Assembly: GCA_947172415.1 (NCBI GenBank)
Contig: OX359201.1
Location: 3,038,001 to 3,102,000, forward strand
Origin: Chondrosia reniformis
Lineage: Eukaryota; Porifera; Demospongiae; Chondrillida; Chondrillidae
Length of the DNA stretch: 64,000 bases
Direction: 5' to 3'
In this document: positions 1 through 10,600 of the stretch, in pieces
Position numbering within the stretch: the stretch's first letter is position 1
Layout: every line of letters begins with the position of its first letter
Position numbers and translations under genes: made by a program
Notes under the pieces: model-generated
Databases searched by the model: none
Told to the model about the DNA's origin: nothing
The model's input: only the letters and a program-made list of their open reading frames with translations

Positions 1-818
1 TTCGCAAGCGTCTGAAATTCTTATCGCACAGCTGGAATCTGGTCCAACAGCCGAAGTTCGCTATAACGGCTGAAATTTGGCGTTTTAAGCGAGCATTTGG
101 CGGTAACAATATTATCGATATCGCTATAACAACCTACGCTACAACGATGAACGTCGAAAAGTGGCTATTGCTTATAACAGCATTTTTCAACGCTACAGCT
201 ATCTATGACTCCCTTCGTGAACGCCAAACATCATCTCTAGTGAGTATATTGATTATCTTCTACTAAGCAATAACGCTTATATGTATAAGTAGTAGACCTC
301 CTATATTATATACGCGCTGCTTATACATTAACTGATAATAATTATGTAAAGACGATTTGGCCTTTGATCGCCGTCTCTAAACAAACAGTAGTGTACAATC
401 CATATAAAGATTAATATTTACACTACTCCATGTCAAGAATCGGTGAACACAAAGACGTAGGGTGCTACACTGTAGAGTGAGGGAAACACATTATCAAATC
501 AAGTTATAGGAGGCAGCCCCGTACTCGAGCTACTTGCTCATATTTCAGTATTAAGGCATCAAGCGTACGTTTCACCGGTTCCAATTCGTCGTTTGAAGTC
601 CGTAAGTCTTTAAAACCTTGTACGCAGGCTTTGCTTTGGTTTTCATCAGTTCAGTTTTCATCAGTGCCATTTTCATCAGTGACGCTAGTGAAGAGAAAGC
701 CAATTAAAGCTTAGAATAGTACGCCAAAGTTAGCCTAAGCGTTGGGCATTTCGTTTACAAGTATTCGAAGATGGAAGCCATATCAAAATTTAATTTGAAA
801 TACAGCATAGGGATTTCA
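1..818. other. Non-coding sequence, nothing recognised
   Basis: No open reading frame of note and no known element apart from the degenerate palindrome at 500-536. A short triple run of TTTCATCAGT near 640-680 is the only other local repetition seen. Confidence 0.5.
500..536. repeat. Degenerate copy of the three-hairpin palindrome family
   Basis: A 37-bp stretch starting CAAGTTATAGG and ending ACTCGAGCTACTTG. It keeps the GGCAGCCCC core and the right arm of the family seen whole at 14736-14796, 37009-37072 and 61761-61822. It is shortened and could be a chance match, but arm and core occur in the family's order. Confidence 0.4.
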
Positions 819-907
819 CGGTGTCTCCAAATACAGACTTTTCTGTTAGTCCTATAGTCTTACGGCTCATGACTTCCCTCTACTAAAGTCTTACAGTACA
901 TTTAGGC
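819..907 (+). repeat. 89-bp direct repeat, left copy
   Basis: Starts CGGTGTCTCCAAATA and ends CAGTACATTTAGGC. It is repeated with only a few differences at 1343-1431, exactly 524 bp away at both ends. The two copies bracket the 45-bp tandem array. Confidence 0.85.
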
Positions 908-1342
908 AGAGGGGTTCTACATTTGTCTAAAGTTGTTTGAGTGTAGCTTAGCAGAGGGGTTCTAAGTCTGTCTAAAGTTGTACGAGTGTAGCTTAGCAGA
1001 GGGGTTCTAAGTGTGTCTAAAATTATTCGAGTGTAGCTTAGCAGAGGGGTTCTACATTTGTCTAAAGTTATTCGAGTGTAGCTTAGCAGAGGCGTTCTAA
1101 GCGTGTCTAAAGTTGTTCGTGTGTAGCTTAGCAGAGGGGTTCTAAGTGTGTCCATAGAGTTGTTCGAGTGTAACTTGACAGAGGCGTTCTAAGTCTGTCT
1201 TAAGTTGTTCGAGTGTAGCTTAGCAGAGGGATTCTAAGTCTGTTTAAAGTTGTTCGAGTGTAGCTTAGCAGAGGGATTCTAAGTGTGTCTAAAGTTGTAC
1301 GAGTGTAGCTTAGCAGAGGGGTTCTACATTTGTCTAAAGTTA
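906..1342 (-). repeat. 45-bp tandem repeat (about 10 copies)
   Basis: The anchor GCAGAGG recurs at 906, 951, 996, 1041, 1086, 1131, 1178, 1223, 1268 and 1313. The step is 45 bp except one of 47. Because 45 is a multiple of three, the minus strand stays open and reads as a 15-residue repeat (TPLLSYTRTTLD...). That is a by-product of the period and not evidence of a gene: there is no start context and the 47-bp step shifts the frame. Confidence 0.85.
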
Positions 1343-1431
1343 CGGTGCCTCCAAATATACCCTTTTCTGTTAGTCTTATAGTCTTACAGCTCATGACTTC
1401 CCTCTACTAAAGTCTTACAGTACATTTAGGC
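1343..1431 (+). repeat. 89-bp direct repeat, right copy
   Basis: Second copy of 819-907, beginning CGGTGCCTCCAAATA. The same segment at both edges of the minisatellite suggests that the array grew inside, or by unequal exchange with, a once single sequence. Confidence 0.85.
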
Positions 1432-2731
1432 TGTAAGTTTACTTCTAACTTAAATTAGATTCCCGTGTTTACAAACAGGACAGTATTTGTTTATAAACTG
1501 TTTATAATAAACACTGTAATGTTTGTATCATCTATTGATAATCATGCTAATCAGTAATAAGAAGCGTAGGGCAAAGACATCGACGGCGCCTGCCAAATGA
1601 ATACACTAGTCTTTTGCGCTCTGAAGGCCTTCTTTTGATTTTTAGCCATATTACATGATATCCTTAAATATGTCCGGCGCCGTACGTAATCATTTTGTCT
1701 TTGTTTAAGACAAATTACATCTATGCGTAGTAATACCTTTACTATAACGTTTAATATACTTTTTCAAATTATCTTATCAATAAACAAGGGCAAATATTAC
1801 AATGATAGTGATAAAGATGATGGTACTGTAAGGATGAGACAGTGACGTTTAATCATAGATTATGTATACTACGTAACGTTACGTAGTATAGATAATTAAT
1901 CTATGGTTTAATATAGGCACAATTCCTTTGGTGACGTTCCCTTGCTATGCTAAGGACGGCTGGTACCAAAGTTTTTTAGCTACGTGAATGAAAAGAAAAG
2001 CTTACCCCTTTGTGTGAAACTCTTTGGATATGATTTAGGGATGAACAATCACCAGTGTCCACCTCCCAAAACCTTTAAGTACCATCATCTGAACCTACAG
2101 AAATGTATACTTAGCTGTCGGTCTGTGAATGCTGACACTAATTTTCAGCTGCACATCTATCCATTCGAAAGAGTTGTATTTCTTCATTCGGATTCCCTTC
2201 CTTTTCCTCCTACTTTCTTAAGCTGCTAAGATTCATCTTAAATTATTACTTAAATCCGACTTCTACTTAGGACGACTTCTACTTAGGAAAAGAACAATGA
2301 CTATATCGGTATCCGCCAATGCGCGGCTGTCACCATGTTTGTTGAAATTTCGTTTTTGGGTACAGTGTTTCCGGGACGTATGATGAGCTAAAGCGCTTTT
2401 ATAAATGACTTGATACGTCAAATAGCCTTTGAAGAGGGATACTATAAAGGATTTCATATGATTCTCGTATATCAATATAGTGTAACGATTTAGAACGATC
2501 GAGGTTGTTATGCTTCCAGTTGTAGAGAATAAGCTATAGATCGTTAGCAATGACGCCAAGCTTCTCAAACTGTCGATCGAAAGGCTACCTTGCTAGGTAT
2601 TGTATTATTATTGATTATTATTAAAGTTTTTAAATGAATGCAGCATATCCCTAATAACAGATACATGTACTAAACGGACTCTAGTAGTTAATAGTAAGAG
2701 ATAGTAAAGTAGGCCATCCTTTTAGTACACT
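1432..2731. other. Non-coding sequence
   Basis: AT-rich, with no recognised gene. Short open frames at 1984-2229 (plus) and 2263-2568 (minus) have no family resemblance that I can see and no supporting context. The palindrome at 1851-1908 is the one structured feature. Confidence 0.5.
1851..1908. repeat. Long palindrome / foldback
   Basis: A perfect 26-bp palindrome occupies 1865-1890 (centre GTAACGTTAC). Outside it, ATAGATTA on the left is mirrored by TAATCTAT on the right, with one mismatch over 12 bases. Together they give a foldback of about 58 bp that could extrude as a cruciform. Confidence 0.75.
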
Positions 2732-3148
2732 TAGGAAAAACGCTTTAGATGGGTAACTTGTCCAGCAACTTTGTGTGTCTTTATCTTAGAACATGGGGTC
2801 TCCTGATATTAATCTATTTAAGTAGAGTTACTCTCTGAACCCATTGTTACAATGTATATATCTCTCATTTGAATAATAAGAGAAATATATGCTTTTTAAA
2901 TTATAGTAATGCAAAATGCGGTTCCAGAGAATGTACGCTGTCAAACACAAACAATAAAGTGTGTCTGAATGCAACTATCTTCACACCTCCAAAACTAAAA
3001 TTTGGAACGTTATGCCGTTTCCAATCAATTTAATAGTCTTATACACACCTATATAGTCTTATTATGCAATACTTAATTGCCTTCTGAAAACTTACTGACA
3101 CCTTCCATATTTATTGGAATGTAGTCATTGACATACTTTATTTTACCG

Positions 3149-3722
3149 CAGTGGAACCTGTATAAGACAGTCAGCCTTGGGACCTGACCAACTGGCTCTT
3201 ATACAGAGGTGGCCTGCTTATAGAGTTTGCATCAAATATAATTACAATATATAATAATATGGCGAAACAGTATAATTTCGAAGGTGGGGATGATCAACTC
3301 CTTCGCCTTCAAAATTGCCTGCACCTGCGTTTGTCCACACTTAAAAGTGTCAGCGATCTTCCTCGTTCCAATGCCAAACAGTTTCATTTTTCTTCAGGAA
3401 GGGTGAGAGCATCGCCCTCTGTGAAGTGGCTGGGGGGATGGTTAACCGTGGCCTAGAAATTTCGTGCATGTACTGATTTTACGGATGCCTGGCCTACATA
3501 GAGAGGCTCAAGAACCTCTTTCCGTAGCAAAGAACTTTACTGACAAGTGTATTATTTTGTTTGTATTCGAGCAGTGGCCGTTTAACGTAATAGAGAGTGA
3601 CCGTTACTACAGGTTAATAATGCACACAAATTAATATGTATTCATTCGGGACTTCCCCTATAGTTACCGGCTTATACTAGGATACCGCCTAACACAGGTA
3701 ACTGCTGACACAGGTTCCACTG
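3149..3722 (-). mobile_element. Tigger/pogo-like non-autonomous element, copy 1
   Basis: Bounded by inverted CAGTGGAACCTGT (3149-3161) and ACAGGTTCCACTG (3710-3722), a terminal repeat of the kind found in pogo/Tigger elements. On the minus strand, around 3375-3288, one frame reads GIGTRKIADTF and then QVQAILKAKELI. This matches the helix-turn-helix at the N terminus of pogo/CENP-B type transposases. The rest of the transposase is gone, so this is a deleted relic with a recognisable DNA-binding fragment. A plus-strand frame over the same bases (3259-3456) is a shadow. No clean TA duplication is visible on the left side. Confidence 0.65.
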
Positions 3723-3767
3723 TATATATATATATACATACATTTATAGCTTTTCCAAGGTATATAA

Positions 3768-4219
3768 ATGAGTGAAAAACTGAATTTAGTTGCTTATGAA
3801 ACTGCTTTTATGGTATGCACAGTGAAACCAGAACTGGCTGGCTGACAAATTAATTTTATTTACAAATTGCATGCTATGTTATTACTACATCCTTTTTATC
3901 CCATGCAGCAGGAATCATCCCAAAAAACAGAACATGAAAGAAACAGTAAGAAAAGTTGCACAGAACACAAGCCAACTAAGCCATCATTGATACCGTAAGG
4001 TGACAATATTGCATGTATGTGTTTGTTTTATCTATAATTATGCAAGGCAATGTCTGGGCGCATAAATTTCTATTGCATTATTTAATTACAACATTTATAA
4101 AGCTCGACCACACCAACTTCAAGTACGTCACAATGAATTCCTTTTTCTAGCGTTGATAGTAAATTTGTTCGTAGAAGAATTGACGATAGTGGCAATAATG
4201 TTGAAGCAGCCATTTTTAA
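3768..4219 (+). pseudogene. Putative short exons, duplicated and truncated 5' copy
   Basis: Three segments join in one open frame with GT-AG borders. Exon 1 is 3768-3812 (ATG, 15 codons, donor GTATGC). Exon 2 is 3909-3994 (acceptor CCATGCAG, donor GTAAGG). Exon 3 is 4151-4219 (acceptor TTTTTCTAG, donor GTAAGT). Phases agree at each join. A fourth exon, whole in the second copy, is cut at 4464 by Helitron-derived filler. No protein family was recognised. Because the exons were found by reading splice signals, part of the model may be chance. The single difference from copy 2 inside exon 3 is synonymous (Ile codon). Confidence 0.35.
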
Positions 4220-4464
4220 GTAAGTCGAAATCATCACTTCCATTTACTCTACAATATAGTTATTATTAGTCCAGAATCGTGCCGTCATGTGATTCTAGAA
4301 GGCTGTGAGTGGGGCAGCTGCTTAGAGGTGATGGGTGGGGCAGCTAGCTGCTCAAGCGGTGGTGCTATATAATCTTGATCGACAAGATCACATGCATAAA
4401 AAACGCTAATGTGTTTAGAGGCCAAATTTTTAATAATCACAGTAATTTTTTCACATGCATGCAA

Positions 4465-4501
4465 ATGATAGTTCTAAGCAAAAGTCGGGGTCAAAATCTC
4501 T
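4465..4501 (+). other. 37-bp filler copied from the Helitron gene
   Basis: Positions 4465-4501 are identical to 9657-9693 inside the Helitron coding sequence, in the same orientation. The piece sits exactly at the junction of the tandem duplication. The last base may also belong to the next unit, so right-hand microhomology is about one base. In the frame of the putative exon that it interrupts, the filler reads MIVLSKSRGQNL, the same residues it encodes in the Helitron, followed by a stop at the junction. Confidence 0.9.
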
Positions 4502-6233
4502 AGGAAAAACGCTTTAGATGGGTAACTTGTCCAGCAACTTTGTGTGTCTTTATCTTAGAACATGGGGTCTCCTGATATTAATCTATTTAAGTAGAGTTAC
4601 TCTCTGAACCCATTGTTACAATGTATATATCTCTCATTTGAATAATAAGAGAAATATATGCTTTTTAAATTATAGTAATGCAAAATGCGGTTCCAGAGAA
4701 TGTACGCTGTCAAACACAAACAATAAAGTGTGTCTGAATGCAACTATCTTCACACCTCCAAAACTAAAATTTGGAACGTTATGCCGTTTCCAATCAATTT
4801 AATAGTCTTATACACACCTATATAGTCTTATTATGCAATACTTAATTGCCTTCTGAAAACTTACTGACACCTTCCATATTTATTGGAATGTAGTCATTGA
4901 CATACTTTATTTTACCGCAGTGGAACCTGTATAAGACAGTCAGCCTTGGGACCTGACCAACTGGCTCTTATACAGAGGTGGCCTGCTTATAGAGTTTGCA
5001 TCAAATATAATTACAATATATAATAATATGGCGAAACAGTATAATTTCGAAGGTGGGGATGATCAACTCCTTCGCCTTCAAAATTGCCTGCACCTGCGTT
5101 TGTCCACACTTAAAAGTGTCAGCGATCTTCCTCGTTCCAATGCCAAACAGTTTCATTTTTCTTCAGGAAGGGTGAGAGCATCGCCCTCTGTGAAGTGGCT
5201 GGGGGGATGGTTAACCGTGGCCTAGAAATTTCGTGCATGTACTGATTTTACGGATGCCTGGCCTACATAGAGAGGCTCAAGAACCTCTTTCCGTAGCAAA
5301 GAACTTTACTGACAAGTGTATTATTTTGTTTGTATTCGAGCAGTGGCCGTTTAACGTAATAGAGAGTGACCGTTACTACAGGTTAATAATGCACACAAAT
5401 TAATATGTATTCATTCGGGACTTCCCCTATAGTTACCGGCTTATACTAGGATACCGCCTAACACAGGTAACTGCTGACACAGGTTCCACTGTATATATAT
5501 ATATACATACATTTATAGCTTTTCCAAGGTATATAAATGAGTGAAAAACTGAATTTAGTTGCTTATGAAACTGCTTTTATGGTATGCACAGTGAAACCAG
5601 AACTGGCTGGCTGACAAATTAATTTTATTTACAAATTGCATGCTATGTTATTACTACATCCTTTTTATCCCATGCAGCAGGAATCATCCCAAAAAACAGA
5701 ACATGAAAGAAACAGTAAGAAAAGTTGCACAGAACACAAGCCAACTAAGCCATCATTGATACCGTAAAGTGACAATATTGCATGTATGTGTTTGTTTTAT
5801 CTATAATTATGCAAGGCAATGTCTGGGCGCATAAATTTCTATTGCATTATTTAATTACAACATTTATAAAGCTCGACCACACCAACTTCAAGTACGTCAC
5901 AATGAATTCCTTTTTCTAGCGTTGATAGTAAATTTGTTCGTAGAAGAATCGACGATAGTGGCAATAATGTTGAAGCAGCCATTTTTAAGTAAGTCGAAAT
6001 CATCACTTCCATTTACTCTACAATATAGTTATTATTAGTCCAGAATCGTGCCGTCATGTGATTCTAGAAGGCTGTGAGTGGGGCAGCTGCTTAGAGGTGA
6101 TGGGTGGGGCAGCTAGCTGCTCAAGCGGTGGTGCTATATAATCTTGATCGACAAGATCACATGCATAAAAAACGCTAATGTGTTTAGAGGCCAAATTTTT
6201 AATAATCACAGTAATTTTTTCACATGCATGCAA
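4501..6233 (+). repeat. 1,733-bp tandem duplication, copy 2
   Basis: Second copy of 2732-4464. Its right edge at 6233 runs on into unique sequence that completes a putative exon (6212-6246). This copy therefore probably keeps the original downstream context, and copy 1 carries the broken end. Confidence 0.93.
4918..5491 (-). mobile_element. Tigger/pogo-like non-autonomous element, copy 2
   Basis: Same relic as 3149-3722, carried along by the tandem duplication rather than separately inserted. Terminal repeats and the minus-strand helix-turn-helix fragment are unchanged. Confidence 0.65.
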
Positions 6234-6361
6234 TTGTACCTTTACGGTAAGTTGTTCTATTCTGTGTGACTGGGTTTTGTTGATAATCATTTCTATATAT
6301 ATTAGCTGCCTTTCTATTTTTTATTCCAGGCTATAGATGTCTGAAAAATGAACAATATACG
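5537..6361 (+). CDS. Putative five-exon gene start, unknown product
   Basis: Exons 5537-5581, 5678-5763, 5920-5988, 6212-6246 and 6330-6361 chain into about 89 stop-free codons, with GT-AG borders and consistent phases. The last acceptor follows a good pyrimidine tract (TTTTTTATTCCAG) and the last donor is GTACGT. The product is basic and hydrophilic at first (QKTEHERNSKKSC), then VDSKFVRRRIDDSGNN. No family was recognised. The chain ends in phase 0 and I could not find the next exon. It may be a host gene, or upstream exons of the Helitron gene, whose own open frame lacks an ATG before the 2A peptide. The exon 2 donor reads GTAAAG here and GTAAGG in copy 1. Confidence 0.35.
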
Positions 6362-6492
6362 GTACGTATGCATTCTAAGACTCCATTTGCATACATCTCA
6401 AATGAACAGACTGTCATGATAGGCACTATCTACAAACATAATTACACTCAGTCTGTCAATTCTTTGCTCTGTTTCTGGAGTCAAAGTAAATC

Positions 6493-6722
6493 ACCCTGTG
6501 GCTGGGGTCGATTACCCTGTGGCTGGGGTTGCTCACCCTGTGGCTGGGGTCAATTACCCTGTGGCTGGGGTTGCTCACCCTGTGGCTGGGGTCAATTACC
6601 CTGTGGCTAGGGTTGCCCACCCTGTGGCTGGGGTTACTCACCCTGTGACTGGGGTTCTTCACCCTGTAGCTGGGATCAATTACCCAGTAGCTGGGGTTGC
6701 TCACCCAATGCACATGGCTGGG
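6493..6722 (+). repeat. 21-bp minisatellite (about 11 copies)
   Basis: The anchor ACCCTGTGGCTGGGG recurs every 21 bp from 6493 to 6703, with the last copies degenerate. The third of the unit between anchors alternates between T(T/C)GATTA/CAATTA and TTGCTC types. Being 7 codons long, it keeps several frames open on both strands; these frames are shadows. It lies just upstream of the Helitron frame, perhaps in an intron or leader. Confidence 0.9.
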
Positions 6723-6991
6723 TAGGTTTGCCCTGTTTAGTGTCATTTCCAAGTTATACATTTAACTTAACAGACACAAATATTATTAACCATAAAGTAG
6801 TAGAGTACACTGTATTGAATGAAATAAGAATGGGCATTTTGTGTACCCTTTCTACTACTTATGGGTGTAACCATGGGCATTACACTGCTAATTGGAAGGA
6901 CTGTCATCCTAATTTAAGGAACTATTATTGTGAAATGGTGCAATTGCATAAGTAATGCATTCATCAAAATCATTTCCGACTTAGAAATTCA

Positions 6992-7606
6992 TTGGACCAC
7001 TTGGCACGCAAAAGGAAACATTGTAAGCGTAACGTTTATTTAGCATGTGTGTTAAGCTTACTGTTATTGCTAGCCGGAGATGTTGAACTAAATCCGGGAC
7101 CATATCACAATGATGAAATTTCCAGCCTTCCTGCATCGGCTGCTAAGTTGACTGATGATCAGAGTAAAAAAAAAAGAGCAGAGAGTGAAGCAAGGAGGTC
7201 TTCAAGACTATCAATGCTATCAACATATCAGAGAAAGTGTTTAGAAAATGAAACAGGAAAAGAATATTCTGCAAGGCTAGCAAAAATGTCTGAAAACCAA
7301 AGACTATGCCTACAGTGTGAAACAGAACAACAACGTTCTGTAAGACTGAGTAAATACTCTGAAAATCAAAAGAAGCGCTTAAAATCAGAAAGTGATGAGC
7401 AACATGAGGGTAGAGTTGCTAAACTTTCCGAAAATCAAAAGAAACGTTTAAAATCAGAAAGTGCTGAGCAACGTGAGGCCAGAGTTGCTACACTTTCCAA
7501 AAATCAAAAGAAACACTTAAAATCAGAAAGTGCTGAGCAACGTCAGAGTAGAGTTGCTAAGCTTTCTGAAAATCAAAAAAAAACGCTTAAAATCAGAAAG
7601 TGCTGA
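6992..7606 (+). CDS. Helitron protein, N-terminal part: 2A peptide and STPR-like repeats
   Basis: The frame is open from 6956 (after a TAA at 6953) but has no ATG before the conserved part. The codon at 6992 is TTG, so the true start is probably in an upstream exon. Residues 1-37 from there carry a basic stretch, a hydrophobic run (ACVLSLLLLLAG) and the 2A motif DVELNPGP at residues 30-37, where ribosome skipping would split G36 from P37. From about residue 60, 23-residue repeats follow (type ESAEQREARVATLSENQKK). This spacing and composition match the STPR ('score and three') DNA-binding repeat. The frame ends at 7606 because a run of nine A at 7575-7583 replaces the eight bases (AAAAGAAA) seen in sister repeats. 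The repeats continue directly in the frame of 7530-13859. Confidence 0.75.
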   Translation: MDHLARKRKHCKRNVYLACVLSLLLLLAGDVELNPGPYHNDEISSLPASAAKLTDDQSKKKRAESEARRSSRLSMLSTYQRKCLENETGKEYSARLAKMSENQRLCLQCETEQQRSVRLSKYSENQKKRLKSESDEQHEGRVAKLSENQKKRLKSESAEQREARVATLSKNQKKHLKSESAEQRQSRVAKLSENQKKTLKIRKC

Positions 7607-10600
7607 GCAACGTGAGGCCAGAGTTGCTACACTTTCTGAGAATCAAAGGAAGCGTTTAAAGGCAGAAAGTGCTGAGCAACGTGAGGCCAGAGTTGCTACA
7701 CTTTCTGAGAATCAAAGGAAGCGTTTAAAGGCAGAAAGTGCTGAGCAACATGAAGCCAGAGTTGCTACACTTCGTGAAAATCAAAAGAAGCGCTTAAAGT
7801 CACAAAGTATTGAAGAACGTCAAGCACGGCTTGCTACTCTCTCTGTAAATCGTAAGCAAAGGCTACTGTCAGAAACAGATGAAAATCTGGAGTCAAGACT
7901 AAGTGGTATGAAGGAATGGAAAAAATCAAGAAGCGTAAAAGAATCTGAACAGGAGCGTACTCTAAGATTGAAGAGAGAAAAGGATCAAGCAAGATTAAGA
8001 ATGCAGGCATTTAGAAAGCGAAAACAGGAATTGTTTACAAACCATGAGTCATTAGATGAATATCATGGAGTGCAAAAAACTGAAAATGTACAATGTGCCA
8101 ATGTTACTTCACAGGTAAATTTGGCTGTTGGAGATATAGATATTCTATCAAAAGAAGGACTACAAGGGGAACAAATATTGCTTTGCAACCATGCAGTTTT
8201 GTATGGTGCTGCTAAGCAAGATTGCATCTACCAAATGTCTGAAGAGAAAGACATGGAAGAGGATCCAGAAGTTACTGCTATTACAGTTTCAGAATCTGTT
8301 GTTACTGTACCAACACTTCAGATTGCATTGCCATCTAATCAAGGCAAAAAATTGAGAAATAATTTGCAAAAGTTTGAAAAAGTAATTCTGGAAGGGCCTA
8401 CCCATAAATGTTATTCATGTGGAAAGTTGTGCTATAGACAGTTGGGTGCGACATTTAGCTTGGATGTTGCAGTTGAGTTACTTTCTACGATAAATGAATC
8501 AATTCAAGATAATATTAAAACTCTTTGGTTTTGTAACAGGTGTAAGAATTTGTTACAAAGAAAAAAAATTCCAGCAGTGTCTCAGTTTAATAAAATGAAA
8601 GTGGTGGACATCCCTTCAGTGTTAATGGGATTAAATACATTGGAGCAACGTTTGATTTCAAAGGCCACTGTTTTCATGAAAATGGTGATATTACCAAGGG
8701 GTGGACAAAGGGCTGTCCGAGGGCAAGTGATTAACTTTCCTTCAAATGTTGACTCTGTCATTTCGGAACTCCCCCGTCTACCTAATGGGGAAGATATTGT
8801 TTACATTCAGCAGCCACAGTCACCAGAAAGTGAAGACAAAAGTAATGGGCCTGATAAAGCTTACCATTGCTGTCGGTACTCTAGAGTTATGCAAGCATTG
8901 CAATGGCTAAAGCAGCATAACCCCTTGTATAGAGATGTCTCCATCAGCAACATATCAGAAGGTATGTTTGTTGATGGTGAAGAAGTCACCGAAGGTGAGA
9001 ACAGCCGACAAGAAGAAAATCTTGAAATGGATGAAACTGGAATTGTCAGGTTGGATGCTCTCCAGCCTAATGTAGTTGCTGTTGAATTGGTACAAGAACG
9101 TAAATCAATTGAACACCAGGTTCATGAGTTACAAAGAATAACAGCTACACCATTGAGCATATTTGAGGATCGGGATGATCTTGAAGCAATGGCTTTTCCA
9201 ACTTTATATCCTGATGGTGAAAATAGCTTTGGTAAAATCAGAGAGACCAAGGTTTCACCTCTACAGTATTTCCAAGCGAGATTGCTGAGTGCTGATACAA
9301 GATGGGCCTGTCATCCTTCATACATCTTTTGGGCATGCAACATTGTGGAAGCACTGAAGTTGCAGAGCAGCATTTCCATCGCTATGAGAATGCGGTCTTT
9401 CAGAGTAAGCCACTTTGATAATAAGACTGACAATGAAACTGATGATAAGCGCTTACTCACAGCTGGATTGCTTAGAGGACCATTGGATGACAATCCCGAA
9501 TTGCGTGAAAACTGTTACAGTTTCATGAAAGACATTCGTGGTACGCAAGCTTATTGGAACTCAGTGAAGATCCAATTATTTGCTATGTTTCGCACTCTTG
9601 GTCCTCCCACATTTTTTATTACACTGAGTGCTGATGATAATAACTGGGTAGACTTGATGATAGTTCTAAGCAAAAGTCGGGGTCAAAATCTCTCAGAGGA
9701 AGAAGCAGCCAACCTGTCATCCAGTGAAAAAAGAAACCTGATGAGGTCCAATCCGGTGGTTACAGCTAGGCATTTTGCCCATCGTTTTCAGTCCTTTGTC
9801 AAGGAGGTCATTAAAGGATCTGGACAACCCATTGGCGAGGTGGTTGATTACTTTTGGAGAATTGAATTTCAGTTGAGGGGTTCCCCACATGTCCATTCTA
9901 TGTGGTGGATAAAGGATGCTCCCAACCTAGACACAACAGTTGGAAGGCAGATTGCCCCACAGTACATTGATCGGTATATATCTGTGAACATACCAAATGA
10001 AGGTAGCAAGGATGAACAACTGCATTCTTTGGTAATGCACGTGCAGCAACACCATCATACAGTCACTTGCAAAAAGGCAACAAACAGACGTCCAAATGTG
10101 AAGGATTGTCGATTTGACTTTCCTCAGCCTCTCTCAGAGGTTACAAGGCTGAAAAACAATGACGATCCTGGAAACAAGTCCAGGTTTTATGTTCTGAAAC
10201 GATCAGAAGGGGAGGAAAACTGCAATCCATACAATGCACACCTTCTAAAGGCTTGGAAGGCTAATATGGATATACAGTTGATTGGGTCTGTTTATGGGAC
10301 AGCAGCATATGTTTGTTCATATATGTGCAAATCGGAAAGTGAGGAGGTTAGGAAAGCAATCCGGGATGCACTGGAAAGCTTGCCTCCTCGGGCTACAGCA
10401 AGAAAGCGCCTCTCAAAGGTTGGCAACACCATGTTGACACACCGTGAATTGAGTGCCCAGGAGGCAGCATATCGATTATGTCATTTGCCTCTCAAGGAAA
10501 ACTCCAGAAAAGTGGTTTTTGTTAACACCACCAAGCCAGAGAAGAGAACACGCTTGCTAAAATGTAAAGCTGAATTGCTTCAATTGGAGGATTATTCCAC

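Larger units (their letters stand above)
2732..4464 (+). repeat. 1,733-bp tandem duplication, copy 1
   Basis: This unit recurs at 4501-6233 with an offset of 1,769 bp. Only two differences were seen by eye: 3999 G versus 5768 A, and 4181 T versus 5950 C. The near identity indicates a very recent duplication or an assembly artefact. Each unit contains a Tigger/pogo relic and several short putative exons. The copies are separated by 36 bp that are not part of the unit (see 4465-4501). Confidence 0.93.

Noticed and set aside
883-1394. Minus-strand frames of 15-residue repeats
   Set aside because: The open frames follow from the 45-bp period of the minisatellite; there is no start context, and a 47-bp step shifts the frame.
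3259-3456. 65-codon plus-strand frame, also at 5028-5225
   Set aside because: It lies antisense to the pogo-type helix-turn-helix remnant, and the two copies come from the tandem duplication, not from conservation.
6456-6761. Repetitive proteins on both strands (CGWGQLP, SHRVIDP)
   Set aside because: By-products of the 21-bp minisatellite, which keeps several frames open.
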